DNA of 64,000 nt, from the NCBI GenBank assembly GCA_002197995.1, contig NGZR01000002.1, forward strand, positions 1,302,001 to 1,366,000, given 5' to 3'. Each line of letters opens with the position of its first letter. Position 1 is the stretch's first letter. Positions 23,970-35,929 of this stretch are shown here, piece after piece. Both the position numbers and the translations under genes were made by a program. The notes under the pieces were generated by a model. It ran no database searches and had not been told where the DNA came from. It saw nothing but the letters and a program-made list of their open reading frames with translations. The DNA comes from Gaeumannomyces sp. JS-464 (lineage: Eukaryota > Ascomycota > Sordariomycetes > Magnaporthales > Magnaporthaceae).

Positions 23970-24420
23970 CCTAATTATTATACCAGCAAACTGCCTCTTC
24001 CCCGAAGTTTGGGAGGTCGGCGGCAGCGACCCTAAAGCGAGAGTTATTTTACGGCTCCAGCAGGGCTAATAAAAACACATCGTAAAGGCAGCTGCATTTG
24101 CTAAGTAGCTGGACGCGGTAAGCCGCGTCGCCATATGGGTACTAACTTTATAGCTCGCACTTTAAACCTGTAATAGCGTGTGGATAGCGCTTTTGCCGCC
24201 CGGAGTAAATAATGCCAGAAAAGGGCCCCGGATATAGGCACCGGGCTTGCACGTTTCCTGGCAGCCAATCCGGTGGGACAAACACGTCGAAAAAAAGCCC
24301 GCCGCTGCTTAAGGGCCTTAACCGCCGGTACTCGAAGTTAACGGACCGCTCGATTAACTGCGACTTTAGTAAAAGGGGCCGCTTGTAAAGCTCGATGTAA
24401 AACGAGATACCGCAGCGGCG
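23970..24420 (-). pseudogene. Unknown minus-strand coding remnant
   Basis: From ~24420 downward the minus strand is open for about 90 codons: 'RCGISFYIELYKRP', then 'NFEYRRLRPLSSGGLFFDVF' and 'PDWLPGNVQARCLYPGPF'. It continues with stops to 'DLPNFGEEAVCWYNN' near 23975. The aromatic- and proline-rich composition with conserved-looking motifs suggests a real former protein of about 150 residues. I do not recognise the family. Confidence 0.4.
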
Positions 24421-24889
24421 TGTGCGAGCTCGACGCTATTATGGACGGGTTTCGGCGGGCGGGCATTTGGGGGCACTAAATCGGCAGCACAGTGCTGGTT
24501 ATGGGATAAAACAAAAAAAAAAAAGTCCTAACGTGCTATATTCCCCTTTTTTTTGTTTAATCGTGGTCGATGTTAAAAATGCCCCGTTACTTATGGGAGG
24601 GGGGGCTATTTTAAACTAACCCCCGCCTTTTAGTTAAGTTTAACATTCGATGCGCATGTATCCGTGCTCGCTTAACTCGGAGTTTATAACAGCTTTAACA
24701 CGCAATAAAATGGTGTTTATCACCAGGTCCGATAGCAAGCGAAAGGGGCTGGTAGCTCCATGTATTTTTACTTTTTAAAATAGCATTGCGAATTTGCTGC
24801 GTGGGCGCCACACTTAATAACCAAACTAAGGCTCGGGATAAGCATTTATATCACGTAAGGTTATATGCGAGGGAAATAACGGTGGCTTA

Positions 24890-25790
24890 AAGCATTTTGT
24901 GGCGGTACTTTAACCTATTAAAACGTAACGCAAATGCAAAAGGAGTAACCAGGATGGAGCTCGCGACGATCATATTAAATTGTAAATCCATTTATCCACC
25001 CAGTAAAGCCCAAACAGGTTGGTTCGACCGCGCGCCGTTACTCCTCCTTAATGTTATCGCGTGTTATAACGCCGGCAGCTACCAGCCTATCGATTAGGTT
25101 AGTTTAATCCATACCGGCAGGTTTGTTAATAAAAACCTGGTGGGATCCGTCGGTTTTTTTGGCCTAGGTTTAGCCGGCTAAAGGCTCGTTTCCTTCGCCA
25201 AACTGCGAGAGCGGCAGTATCCATTCGGTCGGATAAAAACTGTTAGCATTTACCCCCGACCTGGGCAGCATAACAGTACCCAGTATAACCGAGCCAAGTT
25301 TAATAAGCTCGATCTCGGCGGTAACTTCCTCGTGGCGATCTAAAACCTGGAGCGCAACCAGATCGGCTAGGTCGTTCTTTCGGAAATAGCCGATAAAGGC
25401 TCGAACGAAATCGGCGTTAACGTCGGCCCCGGTAACGGGCGTCGGCCCCTTGCTAAATTCGAAAGGCACGAGGGTGTGGCTGGCGGGGTCGTACTTGAAT
25501 ACGACGCCGTGGATGCTTTCGGGGTTAATATCGTTCCATGGAGTAGGCCTGTTCCAAGTGCCGTTAACTCCGGCTAATAGCTCCTTAAGGCGGATGGTTA
25601 AAGCCGAAAGCTCGTCGTGTCGGTGGATGCTATGAAAACCAAAGTTTTTTCCTGGCGGTAATCCTTAATTAGGCTTAGCAGGGCCTTAATGTGCGAGGTA
25701 TCGGGGCCCAGCTTTTCGTTTATAAAAGGAGCGGCGTTGTATTTGCAAAGGCATTGTTTTAAAACAAGACTCGCACCGGGCGGTTAAGCA
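24890..25790 (-). pseudogene. Unknown conserved-looking fungal gene, RIP-degraded
   Basis: The best block is minus 25469-25170, 99 codons without a stop: 'MPFEFSKGPTPVTGADVNAD' then 'FVRAFIGYFRKNDLADLVAL' and 'VTAEIELIKLGSVILGTVML'. Upstream in the same strand 'YRQEKTLVFIASTDTTSFRL' (~25650) and 'NDINPESIHGVVFKYDP' (~25540) extend it. Downstream 'DRLVAAGVITRDNIKEE' continues to ~24890. The character is that of a globular alpha/beta protein of about 250-300 residues. No function is assigned. An overlapping plus frame at 24897-25097 is probably a shadow. Confidence 0.5.
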
Positions 25791-27099
25791 GGCTGCACTT
25801 ATACGAAACTTATTTGGCGCGGGAATCTTTAAAGTCCTGGACGTTAAGCACCCTATTAATACTAGGGATAACGGGGGCTATTATAATGTTAGTGGAAGCC
25901 ATTCTAGTATTAAATCCGGTAAAGCGCGTGGGGCCGAAAAGTTTAAAAACAAAGTTTTGGGGCTTGGCTAAGCGTTGGTTTCGAAAACTAAGGGGGAAAA
26001 AAAATGCCTGGATATAAGCGCAAACAAGCTGGAGTTTGGGCCCATCGAGGTTTTTATATGCTTTTTTCCCTTAAAGCCTTAAGGAAACATAACTATGGCC
26101 AAAATTTCAGCTAACTAATGCGGTTTATACCATCCTTTATCGGCCGAACTAAACCAAACCATTACAAAGTGCCTTTTAAAAGCCGTATTTTAAAATCGAA
26201 AGCCCTATGTGCAATATACCCGCCCCATGTACTTTTTTACGCATCCTTTTACGGATTTAAAATGCTTTTAATTAAAAAAGGGCACGGAATGGGCCAACGC
26301 TTTAACCTTCCCGACACCTTTTCTCTTCCTTACTAATCCCGGCCTTCCTGGTGCTTCCACCTTTACGCAATGCTACATAATGCAAAAATAACACCATACG
26401 TGCAAACACCCCGGGATACCAAAGTGAGTTATCGTTATAACGCGTATAAGCTCGTTGTTCGAACTGCGGCCGATATTAACGTGGCGATTTGGGTTAGTCG
26501 CGTCGCGTTAAGTTTTTTTTCACGCGGCGCTACGTGCTTTACCCGTCCCACAACTGCGGGGTTTTAAACGGCAGCTAGCCACTTAGTTTCCACATAATCC
26601 CCACCAATTTTATCCCTTTCCCAAATTCCTTCCTTTAACATGCCAAAATGAGCAAAATTACTAATCGTTTACTAAGGCCGGGGGATATCGATATCCTTAG
26701 TCGATTTCAAATACGCAAGTTTTTTTAAAAGTGCAAAATTACGCAAGTATAATGCAACGCGCATGCTAAGCGCATTTTCGGCACGAGCCGGGTTAAAACT
26801 ACACCCGTGCAGGGTGTAACTAGCTATACCGTCGTAAGCGGCACACCCCCCCGAATCGTCCAGTTCCGACATTAAAGCTTTCCCTTGCATGCGGACGTTA
26901 TTAACGCAGTTATTAAAACGTACGGGCGCGAGTTCGTCCCTTTATGCACGTATTAAGGCACGGCCGGCGGCCTGCGTGTATACTTAATAAGTTGCGTGGG
27001 AGGGTTTGCTTTTTCGCGCGTGCAGTGGAACTTTTTCGCCCGGGGTATAAAGGATAAGTTATACGTTTCGGTAGGAAATATGGCAAAATTTGTTAGATT
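25791..27099. other. Unassigned, possibly the APH gene's 5' part
   Basis: Short plus frames (25814-26017, 26118-26336, 26370-26567) and a minus frame (26672-26890) are not recognised. The last kilobase may hold the eroded N-lobe of the phosphotransferase that follows, but no ATP-binding motif can be read. Confidence 0.3.
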
Positions 27100-27760
27100 T
27101 ACATGCATATATTACTAACAACATCGAACACGTTTTCCTAACAGCACTATTTAGATTTTTTGCATAGGCATGGCTATAAGGGCCGTATTTCCGGCTAACG
27201 CCATATAAGGCGGCGACATTCGACGTTTATAACGGCGTCGTTAATTAACTAATTGCGGGCCTCCTTAGCGAATTCCGCCCTAAGCTGCATAAGGTTAAGG
27301 ATGGGTTACCGCTATTATTTAATTTTTAATACCCGATGGTGCTCGGCCACGAGGACCCCCTGGAAATAAACATCCATATAAAGGAGGATGGGCACATCGC
27401 CGGCCTTACCGACTGGGCCGACGCCATCGTTACACCTTTTGGCACCACGTTCCGGGCCCTCGAAACCCTTATCGGTATCCCGACGCAAAACGGCTGGGCT
27501 TTTTACGGAAGCGCGGCCAGCCTCCGGAAGTATTTTTGGGATTAATTTTACGGCCTGGTTGGAAATATCTTTAATACCGACGATTATGCTATTAAGATTG
27601 CAAAATTGTTCGGCCTATTTAAATGGCACGGTTTTAACCGCAGGTATAAAAGGGGCGGCGCCAAAGTAGTGGATGCCGATAACGCTATTATCCCGATTTT
27701 TAAAGCCGTTTGCTTAGGGTAATAATGGTTTGCAGGAAGCGGTTCGCCGGCCGGGAAGGA
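27100..27760 (+). pseudogene. Aminoglycoside phosphotransferase-like (APH) kinase remnant
   Basis: The C-lobe is clear: 'EFRPKLHKVKDGLPLLFN' (~27270), 'MVLGHEDPLEINIHI' (27336 on, the catalytic-loop HGDxxxxN motif), 'IAGLTDWADAIVTPFGTTF' (the Mg-binding I-D-W-A/E-D motif) and 'LFGLFKWHGFNRRYKRGG'. Fungal APH-family proteins phosphorylate small molecules or choline-like substrates; few are true drug-resistance genes. The catalytic loop reads H-E-D instead of H-G-D, and its Asn position is Ile, so activity would be lost. One 69-codon stretch (27336-27545) is stop-free; TAA codons flank it. Confidence 0.75.
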
Positions 27761-28889
27761 AAATCACCTAGTCCGGCGCTGGTATTAAATGGCAGGCGTA
27801 ATGGCTTCCGTTGGAATAGCTAATGCCTTTTACTTTGTAATTTGCTCTCCTAGCCATATATACTCGACCTTTGCATTTTTTTTAAACTTTGCACGATTTT
27901 AACCTTTTTTACTGCTGCTTTAATTACGTTTAGCGATAAAATGCAAACGCTATGTACGTTACAAAACATATGCATAGCAAAATATAGCTCGACAAATTAG
28001 CCGCACAGCGATTTTGGGCGAAGCAATTATAACTAGCCATTTCCCATATATCGCTCCATTTAAAAACCTCGATTCCCCGATAGCCCCTGCACAGGGCCTC
28101 GCATTCCCGTCCGCTTTTATTATCTGGCTTGCACTCGGGCCCAAGCAGCCGCCCAAAAAGGGTTTGCGCGAACCCTAACCTTGTAAGGGGAACAAAACAA
28201 ACGCCAGGCAAAACGCTAAGCGCATCCTAAAAATTCCAGCATTTCCCATTAATTTATAAGGTTTGGCCCTTTCCCAGCCCCTCCCGGCCCTCCGGGTGCG
28301 TTAAAAGTTGCTGCGCCGCCAGCCTCCCTTTGCACGCTAAAAAGGCACCGGTGGCCTAATGCGTCTAGCAGGTTATCGTGCCGTTAGCCCGCTTTCGTAA
28401 CAGGTTTTCCCCAGGGCGGGAAAGCTCCCGTCCGGGCTGGGATTGGCGTTTTAGCCCCTGCGGTTAAAAAAACCGTTAAAGCGGCTTCCGGGCCCCAAGT
28501 AAGTCGAAGTTTAGTTGCCGGAAACGAAGTGGAATCACCCACCGATTTCCAGGCCCCAACGTGTACAATGTGTGATAATCGGTAGGTTAAGTGCTTAACA
28601 CGCCGGGGCCAAAGCCGGTGGGCACGAAGCACGGCATCCAACGCCGCCCGCGCCCCGACCACACGCCGCCCAATTACTACAGGACAACGACCAGGGTTTA
28701 CAACAAAGGCAACTGCACCACTACCAACTCGAAGCGCGACGTTAACGTCCAGAAAGAGGACGCCTCGCCGGAGCTCGTCGCCCGCGCCCCGGCCGAGGCT
28801 CCCAAAACTCCCAAAACCGTAAACCTTAAAGTTAGCACCCGGAAGTGCGGCGGCATAACCTGCACCGGTTAGGGCATGTGGCGCCGCGC
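27761..28889. other. Unassigned stretch before the aspartokinase remnant
   Basis: A 93-codon minus frame (27930-28211, Cys-rich middle, hydrophobic end) and a 93-codon plus frame rich in Thr, Pro and Lys (28591-28872) are present. Neither is recognised. The plus frame could be an N-terminal extension of the next gene. Confidence 0.3.
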
Positions 28890-30010
28890 CTTTTCCTTCT
28901 TCTTTTAAAAAGGAGGAAGCGGCGGACCGCTAAGCGCTTTTACGGCACGAGCGTGGGCAAGTTCCCCGACGGGATCGCCGAGGACATTGTGCGCCCTTAT
29001 TTTAAGTTAAACAAGCTCGTCATCGTTTGCTCGGCTAGGAGTTCGGGCAAGGTGACTAGTACTACAAGTCGGTGCTTTTTTGCGCTTTGCGCCCCGAATC
29101 CGTCCCCTTATAATTATACCCCCTGCTTAAGGTAACCGGACCCTATTAACCGTCGCTAGCGCTTTAAAAGCTAACTTGGAACACATTATATTTTTACGTT
29201 TAAATTATTAAAACGTTTAAGAAATAAAGCTTTCGAGCTAAGCCCGAAACCGACACAAAACGAGCTTATTAACGAAGCGAAAAGGATTACCTAAAACATA
29301 AGCGACGACCATATCGCGGCCGCGAAAACCTTTATAAACAACCCCGATTTAAGGGCCGCCCTAATTAAAAAACATACGGGACGAGTTCCTGGAGCCGGGC
29401 GAGTATATTATGGCGGCTAAGCGCTCCCACCTCGAGGTTAATGCCCGGTTAAAAAACCGGGTGGCGAACTTTGGCGAAAAGCTAAGCTGCAAGTTAATGG
29501 CTTACATTTTAAAGGATAAGGTATGTTGTTAAGGTCCTTTTATTATTCGTTTTGCGTCCCCTATGGGCCAGTGGTGGTTGCTAATACGGCGTACGGCATC
29601 GATTGGACGGTTATTGCGCAAAATATCGACGCCGAATACGTAAACCTTTCCGACATTTTAAACGGCGATGCGGCTAGGAGATTAAACGCGGCCTTTTATA
29701 AGGAAGCCGGCGCCGTTTTTAGGAAAAAAATCCTGGCATGCGGCGACAAAGTGCCGGTCGTAACGGGCTTTTTCGGCAACGTGCCGGGAAGCTTGCTCGA
29801 CGGCGACATTAGCAGGGGTACACGGACTTTTACGCGGCCCTCGCCGTAATCGGCTTGGGCCGGGCGAGCTTTTTAAATGCATCCGTCGATAGCTCGGTTT
29901 ATGCTTTTAAAGCACCTGCCTGCCCAAAACATTTTGGGGACAGCGGGTGTGGGGCCGGAGGTCGCTACGACGTGGGTGGGGCACGCGCAGGAAAGGCTCG
30001 CTTGCCGACG
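28890..30010 (+). pseudogene. Aspartokinase-like gene, RIP-degraded
   Basis: It opens with 'RFYGTSVGKFPDGIAEDIVR', the degenerate nucleotide-binding KFGGTSVGK motif, then 'LVIVCSARSSG' (~29020). Later blocks are 'DDHIAAAKTFINNPDLRAAL' (~29300), 'KLSCKLMAYILKD' (~29490), 'AEYVNLSDIL' (~29635) and 'CGDKVPVVTGFFGNVPGSLL' (~29740). A one-base frameshift in the G run at ~29815 breaks the 'SRGYTDF' motif. Aspartokinase (L-aspartate to 4-phosphoaspartate) starts Thr/Met biosynthesis. The regulatory ACT end is not visible. A housekeeping enzyme in RIP-damaged DNA points to a duplicated, possibly cluster-associated paralogue. Confidence 0.75.
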
Positions 30011-33000
30011 TTAATTGGCAGTAAAGCCATCCTTAATTGTACACGTACCGCGTACGTACTTCCCCTAAACTACGTCCTTTACTCGTCCTAGTTAGGGGTT
30101 GCAGCCTTGCTAGGGTTTTTTCCCTTTTCCTCGGCCGAAACCATATGATTTAACACTTTTGCGTGCGTACGGAAACGACCTCGGTCCCACCACCGAGGAA
30201 AATACCTACGTAGGAAACCAAATTTTCTGGAAAATGTTGTAGGTTTTCCCCCACACTTCCAAATTTTTGTTGGTTTCGTAGGCTCCACTTTTGCTAACCC
30301 CTTTTATTCCTAAGCCCCGCCGCTTGTTCGCGCTTCGTCCGGAGCCCCGCGCTTAAGCGAACAAGCACCTCGCATTGGCGCCCGCGAGGGAAGCAACAAA
30401 CTGCAATCCCACGTCGGCTCCACTTGCAGCCAGGCAGCAAAGGCATTAAAAGGTGGTATGCAATAACCGCTTACCTTTTCCGGCTTTAAAAAACGACGTA
30501 AACCGACAGCTCGTCGTCGCCGACCGGATGAAGGAGATTTTTCTGGATTGGGTAACGGGTTTGCCTAAAAGCAGGACGGCGAATGGTTAGGTTTTTAATG
30601 CGATTCTCGTTGTGGTGTGCCGTTTAAGCAAAGCATTTAATCCCGACGAAAGTGATAAGTGGTGCATAGTTCGCAAAATTGTTTTTCGAACATATCGAGT
30701 GTATTTTCGGATATTAAACTATAGTAAGCGATTGCGATAACCGCATTACTAATGCATTTTGGAAGTGTTAAGGGCTGCTCGGGGAAAATTTTGTGGCATG
30801 GAGATTTTAAATGGGTGGAAATCTTTAAAGCCAAAAAGTTACGGGCTAAGGCATGGTGCTCGGTAAGTTTTGGCTTTAAGTACGTAATAGCGACGTAACT
30901 TTTTATAGGCATTAAGCCCACCACTATTAAATGCGATGCTTCGATGCTTTCGGCATTTCCGAATAGCAAGTTATCTTTTTTATAGGCAGGAATATTTGGA
31001 ACATACTGTTTGCCACGATATTAAAGGAAAAGATGTATTAAAGGCTGCATTATAATCCCGCTAACCGTTTCCTATTTTTTACCCTAGCAAAAACTATCCA
31101 GTTAAGGCCACTTAAACCAACATAAACGCACATAATTAAGGAAACTACAACCACGTACAATTAAAACCACAACATGCAAATATAATAAAAAATATATATA
31201 AATAATGGGATTTTATATTTGGTGCATATTTAATTCCTCCAAAACTGTGGGGGCCGATGCGGAATTAATTTTTTGCACTTTTTTTTATGCATTTGTACTA
31301 ACGGCCCGCGGGCTTGCTTAACGGCCTTTTGGGCTTTTTTAATGCGTTTTATTTAATAAAAGGCATTTTGGGCGGTCCTTTTAACCGTACGGCGAGGGGC
31401 CGGCTTAAAGCCACCTCGTTTTTTAAACGCTCGTTTTCCGCTTTTAACGCGGCCGTTACCTTCCCCCCGAAAAAATTTCCTGTCGGACTTACTATTAGTG
31501 GCCGCTAAGGAAGCCGGTCATTTTTGGTATATGGCCCATTAAAAAATGGCCAAAGCACTATTAAAGCACTAACAAGCCATTTAGCTTGTTTTGCTCGCGT
31601 TTTCCGACTCCTTTTAACAACGACGTCGGCAACGCAACTGGGCTAAAAGAGCAGAAAATGGCTGGCAACGGTATAAGGGTGCTTATTGCCAGTCGAGGGG
31701 ACGGCCTGCACCTTATCGCCCAGGGCGCGCCTCGCGCGCGCCGAAACCTTCGACAATCGGATTGCTCCAACCTCCTCGCATTACCAGGTTAACCGCCTTT
31801 TAACTTCCTTTCGCTTTCGCCTCGCGAATACTCGACACGCGCCGAAACGATTCGAACGCATAAGAAGACTGCTGGCCGGCAAGCAGTTTGATACTTTGGA
31901 CGAAAAGCCGGCCCGGCCGCCGCCGTCCCCGCCAACCACGGCCGCCGTTGCACCACGGCACCTGCCGCCGCCTTTCCGCTATACTCGCGACTCCTCCTCG
32001 GTCGACCGCATCTAACGATACGCACGGCGCAAGATTAGCCTGCTTTAGCACGCATTTTGTTTGTTAAGCACGCACGCGCAAAAATTTGCTTTAACGGCAC
32101 GCGCCTTTGTTTGTTGCCACGCGGGTACTATACATATGTATAGGTGGCATCGCACGCGCAAGGTTTTCGCGCGGCTTTGTTTGCCAGCGTAACCGTAACC
32201 GCTTCCGGGACCTGCACCACGTTGGCAAACCGCGCAGTTTGTTGTTCGATACGCGATACATAAGGAGCACACCGGGTTGGAATTAGGCCTTTTAGCCCCC
32301 GAACTTTTCTTTCTTTGGCCGGGCCCAGGGGGGGTCCCAAGGTCCTTTCCGCCCAAACCGGCCCAACTCTTTTTCCGGCACTTTGCCGGCCGATTGCCTT
32401 TTCTACCATTAACAGCTGCGCTTATAGCGCCCCGGCGTTTGTTCGCCCTTTTGCCGATTGCCCGCTTACTAATAAGGAGCGCCGGAATGCGGCCCGACTT
32501 CCGTGTGCTTACGGGTTTGCTTTATTAGCCGCCTCGATAGCAACATGTAGCTTAGTGTTAAGCTTAGGTAGCGCTAGCACGTTATATGCCCTTAGGGAGG
32601 CAGGGAATGGTAAATCCCGATTAGATAACGTTAAATATACTCCTTCTCCTCCTTTTTACACAGCCTCCGTTATAGCGTCGGAATCGGTGGTTCCCGTGCC
32701 GAACCCTCCGTGCCGTGGAAACGATGTTTTACACCCCGGAGTTCCGAACCGGGGATCCGCCGCATTCGCGAATAGCCTCGTGCGACCTTTGGCTGCCTTT
32801 CCAACATTTTATCTTCACCCGGCCGTACATTTTAGGGAAAAAAAAAGGAGGCTGTTTTTTTTAAGGGTGGGAGGCCCGGGTGTGGTAATAAAATGCAACT
32901 GGAAAAAGCTACATAAAGTTAAAAGTGGCGTTTTGGCCATATATGTGCACACTTTAAAAGTGTGGGGGTAAATAAGATAAATTTCTAAACGCACCCTACG

Positions 33001-34319
33001 TTGTAAATGCAGCGAATTGTTAGTTATTTTCGGCCATATTGCACGCTTCCCGCTTTGTTTCCTTCCAGTTTGTACGCTATTACATTTTTTTTTAGCATTC
33101 CCCACCCGCTTAGTTTATCTTTACACGCCATTTTTTTGGCAATTGGGTAGCATTTTAGCAATGGGTGGTACTGGGATAATCCAATGCTAAGGGCCCATTA
33201 CAGCCTCGTTTCCTGCAATTTGCCTCCTAAATTAAAGTTGGCGGTTTACCTTTTAAGCTAACAGCTCGGTTCCAAAGTACTTTGGATAGCCAAATCCTTT
33301 GCTTTCGTCCCTATATTTGGATTTACAAACCCCAGTATCCATTGGTCGGCTAGGGAGGCTTTAATTAGTATGTTGCAATAACGAGCTGGCAGGTTTTTGT
33401 AAAGCGCTTGGGAAAGCCACTTGTAACGTTTGGAAATCAAGTTGTGGCGCTTAGGAAGGAATTTTTGGCGAATTTTGGTGCTGCTTTGGCCCCGAAAAAA
33501 CCAGGAAATCTTCCATTTCCAAGGTGTAATTTTTCAGCAGCTAATAGGAGATTTACCAGCTTTATTTCCAAAAAGCTGCAATGGCTAACCTGCATTAAAA
33601 CCCGGAGTTATTATTATTGCAATGGTTAAATGCCCACCTCCCGTTTCCATATGCCTTTTGGCTACCCCATATATCCACCTTAATGCTGGGTTGTTTCCAG
33701 CCTTATCTCCATATCCATCTTAGCATTACTCCACTAGCTTCATTTATTTTTCCAAGGTACCAAAGCTATTTTATGGGTAATCTTTTTGCTGGGAGCCTAT
33801 TTTTAACGTGCAAATTCCCCCTGGGGTCGGGTGGGGCGGACGCTAAATGAATAAGCTGCCGGGTTAGTTAGGTTTCCGTGGCGCCGACCACTAGCATAAG
33901 GTTATGGTTAACTAATTAATAGCATATGGCGCAGTTATGGTGGGTGGCTGGGTGTAACCGTAATTGCGACTTCCTTCGGTCGCTTCCACCCTCCCATTTT
34001 AGCAACATTAATCCGCCATGGCAAATTAATCCCCGTTAAAAATTATTATATCCTATTGGCAAAGGCTTTAATGCCTTCCGCGCTTTATTTAATTCGATTT
34101 GCGCAAATAAGCAGGTCCCGCGCGCCCCGGACGCGCTGGGTTAACTTTGCTAAAAGGTATGACAATCCAGTTTTGTTAAATGTGCTCTTTTAACCGACGT
34201 ATAAAACTTTGGAATTTTGCGCTCCTCCTTTTTTCCTTTTTATAAATCCTTCCAGTTACAGTCCAGCTCCATTCCAAAACGGGTTGTCGAACCCTCCGAA
34301 GCGATCTCCTAAAGCTTAA
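30011..34319. other. Long unassigned RIP-degraded region
   Basis: No family recognised over 4.3 kb. Noted: a minus frame of 110 codons at 30637-30969; A+T-rich DNA around 31100-31290; a GC-rich island at 31560-32500 with long overlapping frames on both strands but Ala/Arg/Pro-biased composition; a plus frame with hydrophobic segments at 33408-33850. CACGCGCAA motifs recur around 32070-32160. None of these can be called a gene with confidence. Confidence 0.35.
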
Positions 34320-34900
34320 TTCCACCGTTAACGACGACGACGACTTCGACTTTGGCCGAATTAAACCTCGCCGATAATCCAAACGATGCCTTAATTTAGG
34401 ATTAAGTCCACAGCGCCGTCGCCGAGCGCACCCCTCCGCCCCGGCCGGTACCATTTTCCTTCCAGCAAACCCTATGGCTATATAATACGGGCAGTTTCGC
34501 CAACTCCTCGGAATACCGCCAAGATGTGGACCGGGTCCTTAGGTCGGAGCTTGGTCCTTTTTACGTTGGGTTTCCTCGCTTCCGCGAAGCTTTTTTTGGG
34601 CGTGTGGCGGGTTTACATGCAGCGTCCGAGGCCGTTTTAAAAAAGTGCACGGAAGGCAATCCACTTTTCGGCAGCGAAGGGTGGCGCGGATGGCCGGCAG
34701 GGGTAAAAGAGAGCGACGTGCTGGCCTGGTTTGACGGCATTTTCGCGAAGCTGGACGCATTTGTAAAAAACCACAGGCCGACCTTAACACGTTAACGAAA
34801 ACCACTAGCACAGCCTAATAAACTAATCCAAGGTTTAGCAAAAGAGCGGAAGCTGGACGTCGGCTTGGTGGACGACCCCGAGGCCGGAAAAGACTCGAAA
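34320..34900 (+). pseudogene. FunK1-type fungal protein kinase, N-terminal fragment
   Basis: The plus strand reads 'PVPFSFQQTLWLYNTGSFAN' then 'SSEYRQDVDRVLRSELGPFY' (34450-34560), followed by 'VGFPRFREAFFG', 'EGWRGWPAGVKESDVLAWF' and 'DDPEAGKDSKCR' (~34880). This is the N-terminal domain typical of FunK1 (fungal Ser/Thr kinase family 1), which precedes the kinase domain. A clean 89-codon stretch lies at 34526-34795. Homology stops at about 34900, and no HRD/DFG catalytic motifs follow, so the kinase domain is missing or replaced. FunK1 genes are highly multi-copy in some fungi, making them natural RIP targets. Confidence 0.75.
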
Positions 34901-35314
34901 TGCCGTGCATCCTTAAAGATGACAGGGCGGGCAGGGCGCGCCATTGCCGTCGAAATGGCTTTTATTTACTAGGGCCCGTTTATAACAATTGCTGTGTCGG
35001 CGGCCGCCCTAATGTACGACAGCGGCCGACTCGCAGCGTTTTGCCGGATCCCCTTGTGAACGCAAAGCCCGACGTTCGGCGCTTACATTGCCAACTTATA
35101 AGGACGATACGGTGCCGCATTAGCGGGGATGTTTAGTGCTAATACTACCTATTTTATGCTTATAATTTCCAAGGAAGGGTATTTGCTTAGCGACGATAGC
35201 GCAAGCTAGCGCTAGGCCCTCGTAAATAAAGCTGCGCAAGCCGTGGCTAAAGGCGGAATTGGCAACGCTCGCAGCGCCACCGGGCGCGGCAAATAGAAAA
35301 TACGACTGGACGCC

Positions 35315-35357
<43 letters not shown>

Positions 35358-35929
35358 CCGCCATTACCGAAATGAACCGCCACATCCGCAACTTTATTAA
35401 AATCGGAACGAAACCACGATTTGCAGGAAAGGATGTGGACCGTTAATTTATCCGACTGGAATTGGGTTCGGGAGCAGCTGTGTCGGATAAAATTGGGCTT
35501 AAAGCAGTTTATAGTTATAGGGGCTAAAAAGGAAAAGGGACCGAGCATTACTCGCTGGGGTTCGTGCGCTAGGCCCGAAACACCAAATCGATTCACGAAA
35601 CGTTCGTTTCGGCGTAAATCTTTCGGTCGGTTCGTCGTTATTCCCTTAATTTAATAGGTTCGAAAAAGTTTGGACTTTAAAAGTGCACGGGGATAATGTA
35701 TTGCTAACCCCATATGCCCCGCAAAAAAAGCAATAATTGGTTGTATTGCACCATTTTAAATGGGTACTAACGGAGATAATTAAGTGGGGTCGGTTAAGCG
35801 AATAAACCTCCATGCTGTTATCCTGCTTTTATGCAGTACCAAATTTGCTGCCATCGATAAAAGCTTTAGCACATTCCTACACTATTACCAGGATGGCTAT
35901 TCGACGTTAAGGAGGCTGGCAATTTGTTA
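34901..35929. other. Unassigned spacer with a 40-A tract
   Basis: It contains an uninterrupted run of 40 A at 35317-35356. Frames around it (including a minus frame with a poly-Phe run made by the A tract) are not credible genes. It could be a poly-A tail of a retroposed sequence, but no target duplication or source gene was seen. Confidence 0.4.
35317..35356 (+). repeat. Poly-A tract, 40 bp
   Basis: Forty consecutive A residues following CGCCGC and followed by GCCGCC. The GCCGC on both sides would fit a short direct repeat flanking an inserted A tail, though it could be coincidence. Confidence 0.9.

Noticed and set aside
31560..32530. Several 80-110 codon frames overlapping on both strands
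   Set aside because: Mutually overlapping, low-complexity products with no recognisable family.
35120..35596. 158-codon minus-strand frame with a poly-Phe run
   Set aside because: The Phe run is only the 40-A tract translated; there is no domain and the composition is implausible.
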